A stretch of DNA of 64,000 bases from CAG-791 sp963591995 (GCA_963591995.1 CAVAUJ010000002.1:22949-86948), one strand, 5' to 3'. Positions 1 to 10,325 are shown, counted from the first letter of the stretch. Made by a program: numbers and translations. The notes: a model not told the origin generated them from the letters alone.

Positions 1-1062
1 GAAACATTGAACCATGTAAACGGCGGCGTTGTCATAACCAAATATGGCCATGTAAAAGGCGAGATTCCCGGTGTGACCTGCTATGAAGCAGGTCACCCGG
101 TGCCGGATGAAAATAGTTTCTTTGCAACCGAAAAAGCACTGGAACTGGTTCACGACCTGCACCCGGAGGACACTGTGCTCTTTTTGCTGTCCGGTGGAGG
201 CAGTGCGTTGTTTGAAAAGCCGCTGATCCCCGGTGAGGAGCTGCAGGACATCACATCCCAGCTTCTTGCCAGCGGTGCCGATATTGTAGCGATGAACACC
301 ATTCGCAAGAGGCTTTCCGGTGTCAAGGGAGGTCGGTTTGCACAGGCCTGTGCGCCTGCAAAGGTGTTCAGCATCGTGCTGAGCGACATTTTGGGCGATC
401 CATTGGATATGATTGCCAGTGGTCCGGCTGTGCCGGACACTTCTACCTGTGAACAGGCTCTTTCCATCGCCCAAAAATATCACCTGAATCTATCTTCTTC
501 GGCGCAGGAACTGCTGCAACAGGAAACGCCGAAAAAACTGAACCATGTGACTACCCGGATTACCGGCAGCGTGCGGGAGCTATGCGCTGCCGCGGCCGCG
601 GCCTGCCGTTCGCTGGGCTATGAGCCGATCATCCTCACTGACCGGCTCTGCTGTGAAGCACGAGAAGCCGGCAATTTCCTTGGCTCCATCATCCGCACCC
701 ATGCAGGGCAGAACAAAAAGTCAGCCTACATTGCAGGCGGTGAAACGGTTGTTCACCTGACCGGGAAAGGTCTGGGCGGACGGAATCAGGAGCTGGCTCT
801 TGCCGCAGCTCCTGCCCTTTCCGGGCTGGACCACTGCTGTGTATTCTCCGTTGGCAGTGACGGTACGGACGGCCCGACAGACGCTGCCGGCGGCTATGTA
901 GATGGCCACACCGAAGCCAGTCTCCATGCAACAGGAATGGATGTATTTCTGACCCTCGCGGATAACGATGCCTATCATGCTCTGCAAGCAGTAGGCGGAC
1001 TGGTTATCACGGGTGCAACAGGCACAAATGTCAACGATGTTGCGGTTGCCTTGGTGGAGTAA
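1..1062 (+). CDS. Glycerate 2-kinase (MOFRL family), 5'-truncated
   Basis: The frame is open from base 1, so the N-terminus lies outside the window; 353 residues are visible. The family (GckA/TtuD type) phosphorylates D-glycerate to 2-phosphoglycerate in the cytoplasm. Seen: an N-terminal part with the glycine-rich stretch LLSGGGSAL, and a C-terminal MOFRL domain with GGETVVHLTGKGLGGRNQEL followed by GSDGTDGPTDAAGG, both typical of the family. The gene is convergent with the carboxylesterase gene, with 96 bases between the stops. The context fits hexuronate or glycerate catabolism, but the upstream neighbours are not visible. Family assignment is firm; the physiological substrate is inferred. 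Confidence 0.9.
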   Translation, partial: ETLNHVNGGVVITKYGHVKGEIPGVTCYEAGHPVPDENSFFATEKALELVHDLHPEDTVLFLLSGGGSALFEKPLIPGEELQDITSQLLASGADIVAMNTIRKRLSGVKGGRFAQACAPAKVFSIVLSDILGDPLDMIASGPAVPDTSTCEQALSIAQKYHLNLSSSAQELLQQETPKKLNHVTTRITGSVRELCAAAAAACRSLGYEPIILTDRLCCEAREAGNFLGSIIRTHAGQNKKSAYIAGGETVVHLTGKGLGGRNQELALAAAPALSGLDHCCVFSVGSDGTDGPTDAAGGYVDGHTEASLHATGMDVFLTLADNDAYHALQAVGGLVITGATGTNVNDVAVALVE

Positions 1063-1158
1063 TTCCCGTGTCCCTCTTTTCATTTTTGTCTGCTGATTGA
1101 CTCAGCTTTGTCGGGTGTCGCCGTGAAACCGGAAGCTCCCAATATTTTCCGTAACAAT

Positions 1159-2733
1159 TCAATGCTGGGCCTTTTCCATCGTCTTTTCCCTTGTGGCGGC
1201 GAAAATCGGCGCATAGACCGGGGCATAGCGTTCCAGCAGCTCATGATCATGATTCGGACGAATCTTCCAGCCGGGTCCGTCAATCACCATAGTGTTCTCC
1301 GTATCCGGTGTGCAGCCGGGCCAGGAGGGAATGCCGGGGTGTCCGGGCCTTCCCGTGCGGGCAAAGGTCATGAGCATCTCGAACATATCCTTCTCCAGTG
1401 CATCCGCGTACGCATCCTGCGTCGTCTGCACCATGTCCGTGTTGTGGAAAACATACGGAATGTCGGAGCAATGCCAGGGCGCTCTGCCGCCGTCGATCGC
1501 CATATCGTGATTGAAAAGATAAACATAGGTTTCCGGATTGACGGCTGCACGGAGCTTTACATATTCGATGATGGCCGGGCGGAACAAGATGTCAATCTGG
1601 AGAAGATCAATGATCGGGCGGTCCGGATATGCCTGCCGCATCAGCGGAATGAGCGCCGCAGCATTGTCCTCCCCCAATGTGTCCGCGAGCATCCTTGTCT
1701 GCTCTTCCTCGGAGAGCGTGTGCTTATCAAAGGCAGATTCCGTAAAGGAGGGAAATTCCGAATAAACACTGCCGATCAGCATCGGAACACCGGCCGTTTC
1801 CTTTCGGAAGCCGATGTCAAACGGGTCTCCGACATAATATCCGTTTGCATAAGGGCTGTCACCGCAGTTCTTCCCCTCTGTGAAAAGGATCGGCTTCCAT
1901 TTCCGATAGGCCTGCGCCAGAAAATAGAAGGGAACCCTTTGCAGCTCCTCGATCGTCCCCACGCCGCACTCCGCCATGAGATGTTCGCCCATCTCTCGCC
2001 CGCTCCCTTGCAGTTCGGGATGCAATGCGGGAATGTTATCGTCCGATTTGAAAATGCCGGACATGTTGAACGCCTTCGCATAGAGACCGTCGGCAGCGGG
2101 CGTCTGCAGGAGCGTCGTCACCTTTCCGCCGCCTCCGGACTGCCCGAAAATGGTCACATTGTCCGGATCCCCGCCGAATTGCGCCACATTCTCATGAATC
2201 CACTGAAGTGCAGCGACAAGATCGTCCCCGCCGCAGTTCCCGGAGTTGGCAAACCGCTCGCCGAAATCCGAAAGATCCAGGTAGCCCAGGACATTGAGGC
2301 GATGATTGACCGAAATGGAAACAACATCGCCGATGCGTGCCATGTTCTCCCCCTCGTAGGCCTGATGCTCAATCGCCGATCCGGACTCATATCCCCCGCC
2401 GTGAAGCCACACCAGAACCGGACGCTTCGCATCATCCAACCCCGGTGTCCAGAGGTTCAAGTTCTGGCAGTTCTCATCCATCGGCCAATAGCGATGGGCA
2501 ACGAGCAGCTCACCGCTCGGAACCGGGAACTCCAGGAGCGGTGCACAATAGCCAAAGCTCGTGCAATCCCGCACCCCCTCCCAGTCATCGAGGGGCACCG
2601 GCGCCTCGAAGCGCTCCGCCCTCGCATAGGGAATCCCCTTGAAAATGTATACGTCCTTCTGCCAATAGCCGCGGATCTTCCCGTGGACGGTTTGAACAAT
2701 GGCCGTTTCCTTGTCGCAACGAAAGCTATACAT
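1159..2733 (-). CDS. Type B carboxylesterase
   Basis: A 524-aa alpha/beta hydrolase of the carboxylesterase type B family, normal in length for bacterial members. Seen: oxyanion-hole HGGG at about residues 111-114, nucleophile elbow GQSGGG with Ser199, and a C-terminal WHCSDIPYVF segment that should hold the catalytic His. There is no signal peptide, so it probably acts in the cytoplasm. It is the last gene after an LplABC-like importer (start 40 bases from the permease stop). This suggests it removes acetyl, feruloyl or similar ester groups from imported oligosaccharides, but that substrate is inference. Confidence 0.9.
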   Translation of the reverse strand: MYSFRCDKETAIVQTVHGKIRGYWQKDVYIFKGIPYARAERFEAPVPLDDWEGVRDCTSFGYCAPLLEFPVPSGELLVAHRYWPMDENCQNLNLWTPGLDDAKRPVLVWLHGGGYESGSAIEHQAYEGENMARIGDVVSISVNHRLNVLGYLDLSDFGERFANSGNCGGDDLVAALQWIHENVAQFGGDPDNVTIFGQSGGGGKVTTLLQTPAADGLYAKAFNMSGIFKSDDNIPALHPELQGSGREMGEHLMAECGVGTIEELQRVPFYFLAQAYRKWKPILFTEGKNCGDSPYANGYYVGDPFDIGFRKETAGVPMLIGSVYSEFPSFTESAFDKHTLSEEEQTRMLADTLGEDNAAALIPLMRQAYPDRPIIDLLQIDILFRPAIIEYVKLRAAVNPETYVYLFNHDMAIDGGRAPWHCSDIPYVFHNTDMVQTTQDAYADALEKDMFEMLMTFARTGRPGHPGIPSWPGCTPDTENTMVIDGPGWKIRPNHDHELLERYAPVYAPIFAATREKTMEKAQH

Positions 2734-2773
2734 AACTACCCCCCTCTCTCAAAAGACAACGGATCTACAAACG

Positions 2774-3667
2774 TCACCCCTTAACCGATCCAATCATAAC
2801 ACCTTTAACAAAGTACTTCTGAACAAATGGATACAAACAGAAAATAGGCAAGGTACCGACCACAATGACGGCATAGTTTATAACACGGGTCAGCATGACC
2901 GTATAAGCCGCGCTTCCTCCTCCGCCCTGGCTGGCAAGGACCGCTGCCCCCTGCTGAGAAGCAATCAGATCCTTCAAAACCAACTGCAGCGGCCACAGAT
3001 CACGATTCTGCAAATAGATCATCGGAATGAAGTAGCTGTTCCACTGCGCAACGATCAGGAACAGCGCAATAACTGCCAAGCTTGCTTTAGAGAGCGGATA
3101 ATATATTTTAAAGAGAATCGTCCATGCACCAGCTCCGTCAAGCTTTGCGCTTTCATCAAGACTGTCCGGAATAGATGCGAAGAACGTACGCATGATGATG
3201 ATGTTCATGGGCGTGATCATGCCGGGAATGATGCAGGCCCAGATCGTGTCCAGAAGGTGCAGCTTATTCATGACCATGTAGGTGGGAATTAACCCTCCCG
3301 AAAACATCATGGTGAATGAGATCATCAGCATAAAGAAATTCTTCAGCATCAGATTTTTACGGGACAGAACATATGCGCCTAACGATGTAAAGAAGACGCC
3401 GCCTAAGGTTTGGGCGGCAACATACAACAAAGTATGCGCATAGCCTTTCCACACGGTTATGGATTTCAATACCTCTTTATACCCGGAGAGAGAAAACTTA
3501 CGTGGCCACAGCACAAGACCCGTGCTGTTCGCAAGGACCTCTGGATCCGAAAAGCTGGACATTACCACATGTATAATCGGGACGATACAAACCAGTGCGA
3601 GAACGGCCAGCAAAACGGTGTTGAAACATACAAATACTTTCCTGCTGAAACTGCTTTTTTCAACCAT
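2774..3667 (-). CDS. Sugar ABC transporter permease, LplC/YtcP type
   Basis: A 297-aa inner permease of the CUT1 class (MalG branch). Several hydrophobic segments are evident, the first at about residues 10-35. The cytoplasmic EAA loop reads SLDESAKLDGAGAW, where the ATPase docks. The protein ends in GVMIGSVKG, a C-terminus typical of this branch. It pairs with the permease encoded immediately upstream (12 bases apart) and the binding protein at 4694-6421. No ATPase gene is nearby. The transported sugar is unknown. Confidence 0.93.
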   Translation of the reverse strand: MVEKSSFSRKVFVCFNTVLLAVLALVCIVPIIHVVMSSFSDPEVLANSTGLVLWPRKFSLSGYKEVLKSITVWKGYAHTLLYVAAQTLGGVFFTSLGAYVLSRKNLMLKNFFMLMISFTMMFSGGLIPTYMVMNKLHLLDTIWACIIPGMITPMNIIIMRTFFASIPDSLDESAKLDGAGAWTILFKIYYPLSKASLAVIALFLIVAQWNSYFIPMIYLQNRDLWPLQLVLKDLIASQQGAAVLASQGGGGSAAYTVMLTRVINYAVIVVGTLPIFCLYPFVQKYFVKGVMIGSVKG

Positions 3668-3679
3668 GTCTCCGCCTCC

Positions 3680-4606
3680 TCAAAACAGGCTCGTTTCACT
3701 GTATTTTTTCGCAAGACCGTTTGCAATCAGAATCAGTGCGAAATTTATAACCGAGTTGAACAGCCCCACCGCAGTAGAATACCCATAGTTGAATTCCTGT
3801 AATCCCTTCCGATATACGAAGGTTGAAATAACGTCCGCCGTTTCGTAGGTGTTTGCGTTATACAACAGAATGATTTTCTCCGCACCGACTGCAAGAAGCG
3901 ATCCGCATTTGAGAATCAGCATGATAACGACAGTGTTGGAAATCTCCGGAATTGTAATATGCCATGTCCTCTGCCAACGTCCTGCTCCATCGATCGCCGC
4001 AGCTTCATAAAGGCCCTGGTCTATGGCCGAAAGAGAGGCCACATAGATGATGCTGGAGTAGCCCAGACTCTGCCATAGTTCACTGACGATCATGATCATC
4101 CGGAAGTATTTTGCATCCGCCAGGAGGTTAACCTCATTCCCGGTAAGCCATCTCATAACCGTTCCTCCGATCAAACCATCGGAAGAGCAAAAATCAATGA
4201 TTATGCCGGAGAGCACGATAAGCGAAATAAAGTATGGCATGTAGGTGATGGTCTGGATGCATTTCTTATATCTGAGGTTTTTTACCTCATTCAGCAATAA
4301 GGCAAATACGATCGGCAGCGGGAAACAGATCAAAAGGCTCAGTACAGAGAGCACAACGGTATTGCGTAAAATCCGCACAAAATAAACGCTTGAAAAGAAA
4401 TCCTGAAAGTTTTTGAGGCCTACAAAGGGACTATGAAAGATGCCCTTTGCGGGAGTGAATTTCTCAAAGGCAATCCAAAGGCCCCCCATAGGAACATAGC
4501 AGAGAATCACGAAGTTCAGAATTACCGGGATCAGCATGAGATAATAGGAGCGGTTTCTTTTTAAATCATGCATCAGCAGCTTAGCTTTTGATTTTTGGTT
4601 TTCCAT
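3680..4606 (-). CDS. Sugar ABC transporter permease, LplB type
   Basis: A 308-aa CUT1 permease (MalF branch). The start is set at the ATG reading MENQKSK because AGGAG lies 8 bases upstream; an upstream in-frame ATG at 4660 lacks this support. Seen: a basic N-terminus, six predicted membrane spans and the EAA loop LYEAAAIDGAGRWQRTWHI. It forms the membrane channel with the permease gene that follows. The LplB/YtcP sub-branch often goes with large binding proteins like the one encoded upstream. Confidence 0.93.
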   Translation of the reverse strand: MENQKSKAKLLMHDLKRNRSYYLMLIPVILNFVILCYVPMGGLWIAFEKFTPAKGIFHSPFVGLKNFQDFFSSVYFVRILRNTVVLSVLSLLICFPLPIVFALLLNEVKNLRYKKCIQTITYMPYFISLIVLSGIIIDFCSSDGLIGGTVMRWLTGNEVNLLADAKYFRMIMIVSELWQSLGYSSIIYVASLSAIDQGLYEAAAIDGAGRWQRTWHITIPEISNTVVIMLILKCGSLLAVGAEKIILLYNANTYETADVISTFVYRKGLQEFNYGYSTAVGLFNSVINFALILIANGLAKKYSETSLF

Positions 4607-4693
4607 CTGGTTTACTCCTGGTGAATGAATGCCGGATGCGCTCCTTGGCACATCCGGCATGTCAGATTGGAACTTCGCACGGACACGAACAGC

Positions 4694-6421
4694 TTATCGG
4701 TTATTGTATCTGTCATACCCTGCCTGATAGATGGCAAGAGCCTCCTGCATTCCCATGCCCTCGATGTTGGCCACAATGTTGTCCCAATCCGAAAGAACAT
4801 TCGCATCTGTAATAGCCTTGATGGTCTGCTCCTGAACATATGTAGAGATGTCTCCCATGATGGCGGCTGCCGAACTCTCCTCATCGGCAGTCAATTCATA
4901 GATGGTCTGGTATTCGTTGACGGATTCTGTCCAAACCCTGTCCCATTCCTCAATCGTGTCATCCTTGAAAATCGGATTTCGAACATTTTCCATCCCGCGG
5001 ATCGTAAGTGCGCATGCCGTATTCATACGCATACCGTCAGAGGAACCGCTTTCACAATTCATAACGACGTCGGTAAACATCGGCGAACCATCGTCCTGAA
5101 GGGTGTAGGACTGTCCTTCGATGCCGAATGCAGTAAGCATCACACCATCGTCCGAGCAGAGGTAATCAAGGAATGCCATTGCCAGCTCCGGATCCTTGCA
5201 CGCAGAGCTGACCGCAAACCAGTGGCCGGAGGTATACAGCTTTCCGATGGAAACACTGGGTGTTCCACCGCCATCCACAAGAGAAGGTACCGGGCATGCC
5301 GTAGTAACTGCATTTGCGTTAACCGCTTCGGATGTTGCAACCATTGTGGGAAGAATTCCGTCAAGAGAGTAGATGGCGCCAATACGTCCATCTCCGTACA
5401 TGGCATAAATGGTGTCCGCAGAAGTCTTCCAGGACCTGGTCATGAACTCCGGATCAAGAAGTCCCTCGCTGTACCACCGATTCATCATGGTAAGGTAATC
5501 TTTGTATCCGTTTTCAATGGCACCATAGGTTACTTTCCCATCTTCATTGGCATAAATTCCAATTTCGTTTTTCCAGGTGAAGGGGGCAATCGGAATGCCG
5601 TAGGCCGCAAGGAAAGCGGCGTCCATTCCCGAGGTGGTAAGCATAGAATACGGAACTTCTACTCCGGCATCCTTCAATGCAAGAAGAACCGTCTCCCACT
5701 CATCAACGCTTGTGGGGATTTCGAGTCCAAGATCGTCCAGCATGTCCTGACGAACGGCCTGTCCCCACCATTCAAGTTCTTTGCCGGGATATTCCGGATT
5801 ATAGAGGTAATAGCAAGTAGCAACACGGTTCTGAAGCGTTGTTGCTTCTTTCCAGATGGTATCGTTCTCTGTGATATATTTTTTGTAATTTGGGAGCAGG
5901 GTGTCCAGATACGGAGTGAAATCGACAAAAACTCCGTCATCAATGGCCTGATCTATGCCACCGGGATACGTGGTGGATGTATCGCCAATGATAATGTCCG
6001 GATAGTTTCCGGACGCAATCATCAGATTAAATTGAGAATCTTCCTCCCCGGATGCCGGAGTGATGAAGTCAATGGTAACGCCCGTGTTCTCAAAGATTTT
6101 CTGAATAGCCTGGTTGTTGTCAATGAGACTCTCCGAAAAGGTACCGGTAGTAAAGTTCCCGGTTCCGTTTCCGCAGAAGGCAGTAAACGTTACCGGTGTT
6201 TCCGTGAGCTTTCCCGTATAGTTTCCGTTTTCATCCCGATTATATTTTGCAGCGGCCGCGGCTACAGCATCCTCCGAAGCAGCTGACTCTTCTACGCTTG
6301 TGCTCTCAGAAGAAGCATCTGCTGAAGAAGAGTCGCTGTTGCCGCAGCCTGTCATGGTGCCGATTATCAATGATGAGATCAATACAATTGACAGAATCTG
6401 GCCAGCTTTTTTCTTTTTCAT
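4694..6421 (-). CDS. Extracellular solute-binding lipoprotein, LplA type
   Basis: A 575-aa substrate-binding lipoprotein. The start is the ATG of MKKKKAG, 10 bases after GGAG; an upstream in-frame start at 6517 has no such site. The signal peptide ends in a lipobox (GTMTGC, then an Asn/Ser-rich linker of about 30 residues), so it is anchored to the outer face of the membrane. The length, above 500 residues, and the NNQAIQKIFENTGVTIDF start of the mature fold match the LplA group rather than the 400-450-residue MalE-like group. It is the first transport gene after the AraC regulator gene. Ligand unknown. Confidence 0.92.
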   Translation of the reverse strand: MKKKKAGQILSIVLISSLIIGTMTGCGNSDSSSADASSESTSVEESAASEDAVAAAAAKYNRDENGNYTGKLTETPVTFTAFCGNGTGNFTTGTFSESLIDNNQAIQKIFENTGVTIDFITPASGEEDSQFNLMIASGNYPDIIIGDTSTTYPGGIDQAIDDGVFVDFTPYLDTLLPNYKKYITENDTIWKEATTLQNRVATCYYLYNPEYPGKELEWWGQAVRQDMLDDLGLEIPTSVDEWETVLLALKDAGVEVPYSMLTTSGMDAAFLAAYGIPIAPFTWKNEIGIYANEDGKVTYGAIENGYKDYLTMMNRWYSEGLLDPEFMTRSWKTSADTIYAMYGDGRIGAIYSLDGILPTMVATSEAVNANAVTTACPVPSLVDGGGTPSVSIGKLYTSGHWFAVSSACKDPELAMAFLDYLCSDDGVMLTAFGIEGQSYTLQDDGSPMFTDVVMNCESGSSDGMRMNTACALTIRGMENVRNPIFKDDTIEEWDRVWTESVNEYQTIYELTADEESSAAAIMGDISTYVQEQTIKAITDANVLSDWDNIVANIEGMGMQEALAIYQAGYDRYNNR

Positions 6422-6594
6422 AATCCAATTCTCCTTTTGTGCTGATCGGGATTCCCCCGTTGCTGTTACTGCTATTTTATGCAAAAAAGGAGATGCAGAT
6501 AGTGACAAATGCCGCACAACGCACTATAAATATATGCCAGAACAAGAACAGATTGGCAAATGTTACAATATGATATGCCGTAATGCGCGGAATA

Positions 6595-8865
6595 TTACTT
6601 ATTTCGTACGTTTTTCCTGTATTCCGTTGGCGTTTTGTCTTCAAATTGTCTGAACACGCGAATCATGGTGCGATAGGACGCATATCCGGCACGCTCCGAT
6701 GCCTCCTGTACAGTAAAATCCGTCCCCCGCATGAGCTGTTTGATATACTCAACTCTGCGCCCGTTAATGTACGTGTTGACATGTATCCCGTACTCCGTGC
6801 GGAGCAACCGTGTCACATAACTCTCGGTAATTCCGAATTCCTGTGCGATGGTCGTTAGATTTAAATTCTCATCATACATATGTTCGTCAATGTACCCTCG
6901 GATTTTTTCAGCCTTCGCCGAAGCTGCAGTATTTTTTTGCCCGCTCTGAAAAGAATCCAGTTGAACGAAAAGCTTTCGTATGAATTCGCAAAGCTGCGGC
7001 TCGTGCAAGGCTGCAATTTGTGCCTTCTCCATCATCGCGTTTAATGTTGCCTCGTGAGTGCTTCCATGCAATGCAGCAATGGTTAGGTAGAAAAGGTGAT
7101 ATGTATAGCCTTGTTCCGGGTGTTCGTCCAGCAAATGATAGAATGCAGTAAGAGCCTCCGCAAAATCCTCTTCCATCAGCAGTTCGTTATATTTTTTCTC
7201 ATCAACGGACCGGATATCATTTAAAAGATCATTGTCCGGATTACCCGCTTCCGATCGATTATCTTCCAGCAGGGAAAGGCATTCACTGTAGCAGGTACTA
7301 AGGTCAAGCATGGAATCATGGCATCTGCTGCAATACCACCTTATGGAAAATTTCATTTTTTCCTTCAGCAGACCCGCCATTTTACCGAAGACTTCGCCTA
7401 CGCTTTTCTGGAATAAATCCTCTGTGGTGGAATCATGGTTTATGATAAAGCAGATGGAAAACCCGGTATCCACCGCATAAGTATCCGGGAATACCTTCCG
7501 GAGAGATTCAAGACCAATGTTTATGATCAGAAAATGCACCAGATCGAAGGAATCTGTTCCTTTTGCCAGCAGCTCATCCGTGGCGTCAGAGGTATCGTCC
7601 TCAGCTACAACCAGCAATGTATGGAAACTCGTTTTTTCAAGTGTGATGCCCAAATCATCCAATGCGTTTTCCGCCATGGCTTCTGTTTGATACCGCCCTT
7701 TAAGAAGCCTGTGGAAAGTGTTGCCGATGAGTATCTCGCGCTCTGATTCGAGGCGTGATTTCAAAGAGTTTGCTTTTGTAAGGACATCCGCATACTCATT
7801 CCGTATGATTTCGTAGATATTCCCTCTCTCATCAATTTCGGCATTAAGCTGCTGCCTGTGCATGTAATCCGCAAGCTCCTGCAAAGGATTGTATTGTTTA
7901 CGGCCCATACGAACAGCCAGAATCCCGCCCATAATAAGGCTTATCATTACGAGAACAAGGTAAATATAGATGCTCTGTGTGCTGCTTTTCAGAATGTAGT
8001 CGGAGTCTGTACCATAGAAATAGCTGATTTCGCGGCTGTTCGCGGACGTTTTTGTTATACCGTCATAGCTGATCCCATTCAAAACAAGACGCGTCCCATG
8101 TTTTGTTGTTACGAATCGACTCGAAATAGCCTCTTCATCCAACATGGAACGATTGGCGACATTGTAAACCGATGAACCGTCTAAGATGAGCAGCGGAATA
8201 CTGTTTGCTGCGCGAACAGGAACGATATTGGTAAGATCAAGTCGAATCAGAAGGATACCGGCGGGTTCCAGAACGTTGTCCGTGACAATGACAGAGTGAA
8301 AATAAATGTCAGAATTGCCGTCCGAATCCGAGAAAATAAGGAACGGCAACGCAGCATTGCGTATGTAGTTCCAGAACGTCTCCCGCGTCATCGAAAATTG
8401 CTGCATATAGTCAAATACATCGGAATCGTAAGCATTGGATGCGCTTTGTGCCGAAACGATATAGCTATGCGTATTATCCAGCAACATGACATCGACAATC
8501 TGCGCGTCATTATCCTTGATGCTGCGCAGATAATCGAAAGTTCCCTTCAAATTCATACGAAAATCGCCGTAAGAAGATCCTGTCGGCTCAGCCTCAAGCA
8601 AACTCTTCACATGAGAATCCGAAGAAATTTGCACTGCTGTCTTTTGAATGGAGGCAATTTGTTCGTCACACAGACGCTGCATCTGCTGAGCAGTCTCTTC
8701 TTGCAGCTGATACAATGTGTTCACAAGAGCATATTCTGAATAAATATGACCTGCAAAAGACAAAATCAGAGGAACAAACAGCATAACGACGTATGAGATA
8801 ATCCATGTCCGCATGACTTCGTTTTTTCTGTCTCCTGACAGGTTCCTTTTGGGATGGAATATCAT
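6595..8865 (-). CDS. Membrane-bound AraC-family regulator with extracellular sensor
   Basis: A 756-aa one-component regulator. Seen: transmembrane segment at about 20-42, a long extracellular region to about residue 300, a second transmembrane segment (SIYIYLVLVMISLIMGG), a cytoplasmic linker, and a C-terminal AraC/XylS double helix-turn-helix (last 100 residues, including LTTIAQEFGITESYVTRLL and ASERAGYASYRTMIRVF). Start: ATG with GAGG 6 bases upstream. This layout is common upstream of LplABC transporter genes in Clostridia and Paenibacilli. It probably senses a sugar outside the cell and activates the operon 173 bases downstream. Confidence 0.88.
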   Translation of the reverse strand: MIFHPKRNLSGDRKNEVMRTWIISYVVMLFVPLILSFAGHIYSEYALVNTLYQLQEETAQQMQRLCDEQIASIQKTAVQISSDSHVKSLLEAEPTGSSYGDFRMNLKGTFDYLRSIKDNDAQIVDVMLLDNTHSYIVSAQSASNAYDSDVFDYMQQFSMTRETFWNYIRNAALPFLIFSDSDGNSDIYFHSVIVTDNVLEPAGILLIRLDLTNIVPVRAANSIPLLILDGSSVYNVANRSMLDEEAISSRFVTTKHGTRLVLNGISYDGITKTSANSREISYFYGTDSDYILKSSTQSIYIYLVLVMISLIMGGILAVRMGRKQYNPLQELADYMHRQQLNAEIDERGNIYEIIRNEYADVLTKANSLKSRLESEREILIGNTFHRLLKGRYQTEAMAENALDDLGITLEKTSFHTLLVVAEDDTSDATDELLAKGTDSFDLVHFLIINIGLESLRKVFPDTYAVDTGFSICFIINHDSTTEDLFQKSVGEVFGKMAGLLKEKMKFSIRWYCSRCHDSMLDLSTCYSECLSLLEDNRSEAGNPDNDLLNDIRSVDEKKYNELLMEEDFAEALTAFYHLLDEHPEQGYTYHLFYLTIAALHGSTHEATLNAMMEKAQIAALHEPQLCEFIRKLFVQLDSFQSGQKNTAASAKAEKIRGYIDEHMYDENLNLTTIAQEFGITESYVTRLLRTEYGIHVNTYINGRRVEYIKQLMRGTDFTVQEASERAGYASYRTMIRVFRQFEDKTPTEYRKNVRNK

Positions 8866-9012
8866 CCTGATCCTCTTTTCTTGTGAAAGCTCCGTTTAGG
8901 AAATCAGCTACACAAGACATTTTACGCTATTTAATCTCTTCTTTCTCTTCTTTGTCCCCGTAAAAATTCCGGGCAATGCCTGTGCGATCAGGAAGAATCG
9001 TCGTTTCCGCAG

Positions 9013-9045
9013 AAAAACTCCGGTCGCCTCTAAGGGCGGCCGGAG
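9013..9045 (-). terminator. Rho-independent terminator after the M20 gene
   Basis: On the minus strand an 11-base stem (CTCCGGCCGCC against GGCGACCGGAG, one mismatch) with a TTAGA loop is followed by TTTTT. It closes the 9.1-15.8 kb operon and insulates it from the AraC regulator gene. Confidence 0.85.
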
Positions 9046-9095
9046 CCTTGGATGTCCGCATCGGAAATACACCGCTTCCGTTCGCGGAACACGCA

Positions 9096-10241
9096 TCATG
9101 CCGATGCGAAAGCCTTATGAATGATTCCCCGGTAGATCTCCTTCGCCTTCTCTACCTGCCATACCTCCGTGAACTCGTTCGCCGTATGCGCCTCAGAGAG
9201 ACTTCCCGGGCCGCAGATGATGGTCTTCACTCCCTGCTCCACCAGAAAGCACTGCTCGCAGGAGGCATCAAAGGCGCAGGGGAGCTCTTCGCCGTCCGTT
9301 TCGCAGGTCTCGCTCTTGGCCTCCAGACACAGCTTTACAAACGGATCGGATGAGGGAGTTTCACCGCCCGGCATATAGAAATGCGGAACCACCTTATAGC
9401 CCCGTATGCCCTCCTGCTCCATGCCGGTATGCAATATCTCCTCCATCGCTTCATGCGTCATTCCCGGCAGGATCCGGAAATCCAGCAGGAGACGGACCGT
9501 TTCCGGGACCACATTGTCCTTTTCATAGCCATCGAGCATGGTGACGGCAATGCTCGGAGACGGGAGCACCTCGTGTGTGTATGTCGAAAGCCTCCGGTTG
9601 ATGCTCTCCATCGCACGAATGGCCCGGGCTGCCTTCGTCACGGCAGATTCCTCTGTTTCCGGAAGAGCCGCATGACGAGCCTTGCCGTGCAGTTCGATAT
9701 AATCCCTGGAAACGCCGCGATGAGCGACCGCAATTCTCAAATCCGTGGGCTCCCCGATCACAGCCCAGGTGGCCGGCCGGTGCGCCTTCATGTAGCTGCG
9801 GATGCCCAGATTAGAGCTCTCCTCATCGGCTACGAACAGCAGCTTCAGCCTCCCCCTCTGGGGAGCGCCATTCTCCCGCACATATTGCATGGCTGCGCTG
9901 CACATGGCAGCTACGCCGCCCTTCATGTCCGCGCTTCCTCTGCCGTAGAGTCTGCCGCCCCGAAAAGATGCCTCAAAGGGATTGCTCGTCCAGCCATCCG
10001 AAACTGGAACAACGTCCAGATGGCCGTTCAGCATCAGCTCCGGTCCATCCTCGCTTCCTGTCTCGGCGATCAGATTCGCGCGGTTCTCTCCCAGATCCTG
10101 CACCGTGCATCGAAAGCCGTACGGCGTCAGCAGCTCTGCCAGGTAATCTGCCGCCCATTTCTCATTTCCGGGCGGATTCACCGTCTCAAAGGCGATCAGC
10201 TTCTTCAAAATCTCTATGCAGTTCTCTGCCTGATAATCCAT
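9096..10241 (-). CDS. M20 family amidohydrolase (ArgE/DapE-like deacylase)
   Basis: A 381-aa dinuclear-metal hydrolase. Seen: GHLDVVP with His74 and Asp76, GRGSADMKGG with bridging Asp105, catalytic base ADEE near 139-141, and C-terminal EAHTANEF with the last metal His. The family removes N-acyl groups from amino acids (acetylornithine deacetylase, succinyl-DAP desuccinylase, carboxypeptidases). No arginine or lysine biosynthesis gene is nearby. It is the last gene of an importer operon with an amidohydrolase and a D-amino-acid-type PLP enzyme, so a catabolic deacylase or dipeptidase role is more likely. Substrate unknown. Confidence 0.88.
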   Translation of the reverse strand: MDYQAENCIEILKKLIAFETVNPPGNEKWAADYLAELLTPYGFRCTVQDLGENRANLIAETGSEDGPELMLNGHLDVVPVSDGWTSNPFEASFRGGRLYGRGSADMKGGVAAMCSAAMQYVRENGAPQRGRLKLLFVADEESSNLGIRSYMKAHRPATWAVIGEPTDLRIAVAHRGVSRDYIELHGKARHAALPETEESAVTKAARAIRAMESINRRLSTYTHEVLPSPSIAVTMLDGYEKDNVVPETVRLLLDFRILPGMTHEAMEEILHTGMEQEGIRGYKVVPHFYMPGGETPSSDPFVKLCLEAKSETCETDGEELPCAFDASCEQCFLVEQGVKTIICGPGSLSEAHTANEFTEVWQVEKAKEIYRGIIHKAFASA

Positions 10242-10325
10242 AAATACCTTCTCTTATCGTCCTCCGGCTTCTCTTTCGCAGCGGCTGCGCTGCCGCCGCG
10301 AGGTCTTCCGAATGTACAAATGGAC

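Noticed and set aside
4625..6286. Long plus-strand frame opposite the LplA-type binding protein (and similar antisense frames at 1108, 14238, 22329, 33584, 45264, 47356, 49111 and 60449)
   Set aside because: Each mirrors a well-supported minus-strand gene and shows no ribosome binding site or domain pattern.
6422..6594. Promoter of the LplA operon
   Set aside because: TATAGT at about the right place has no convincing -35 partner; several equally weak candidates exist in this AT-rich gap.
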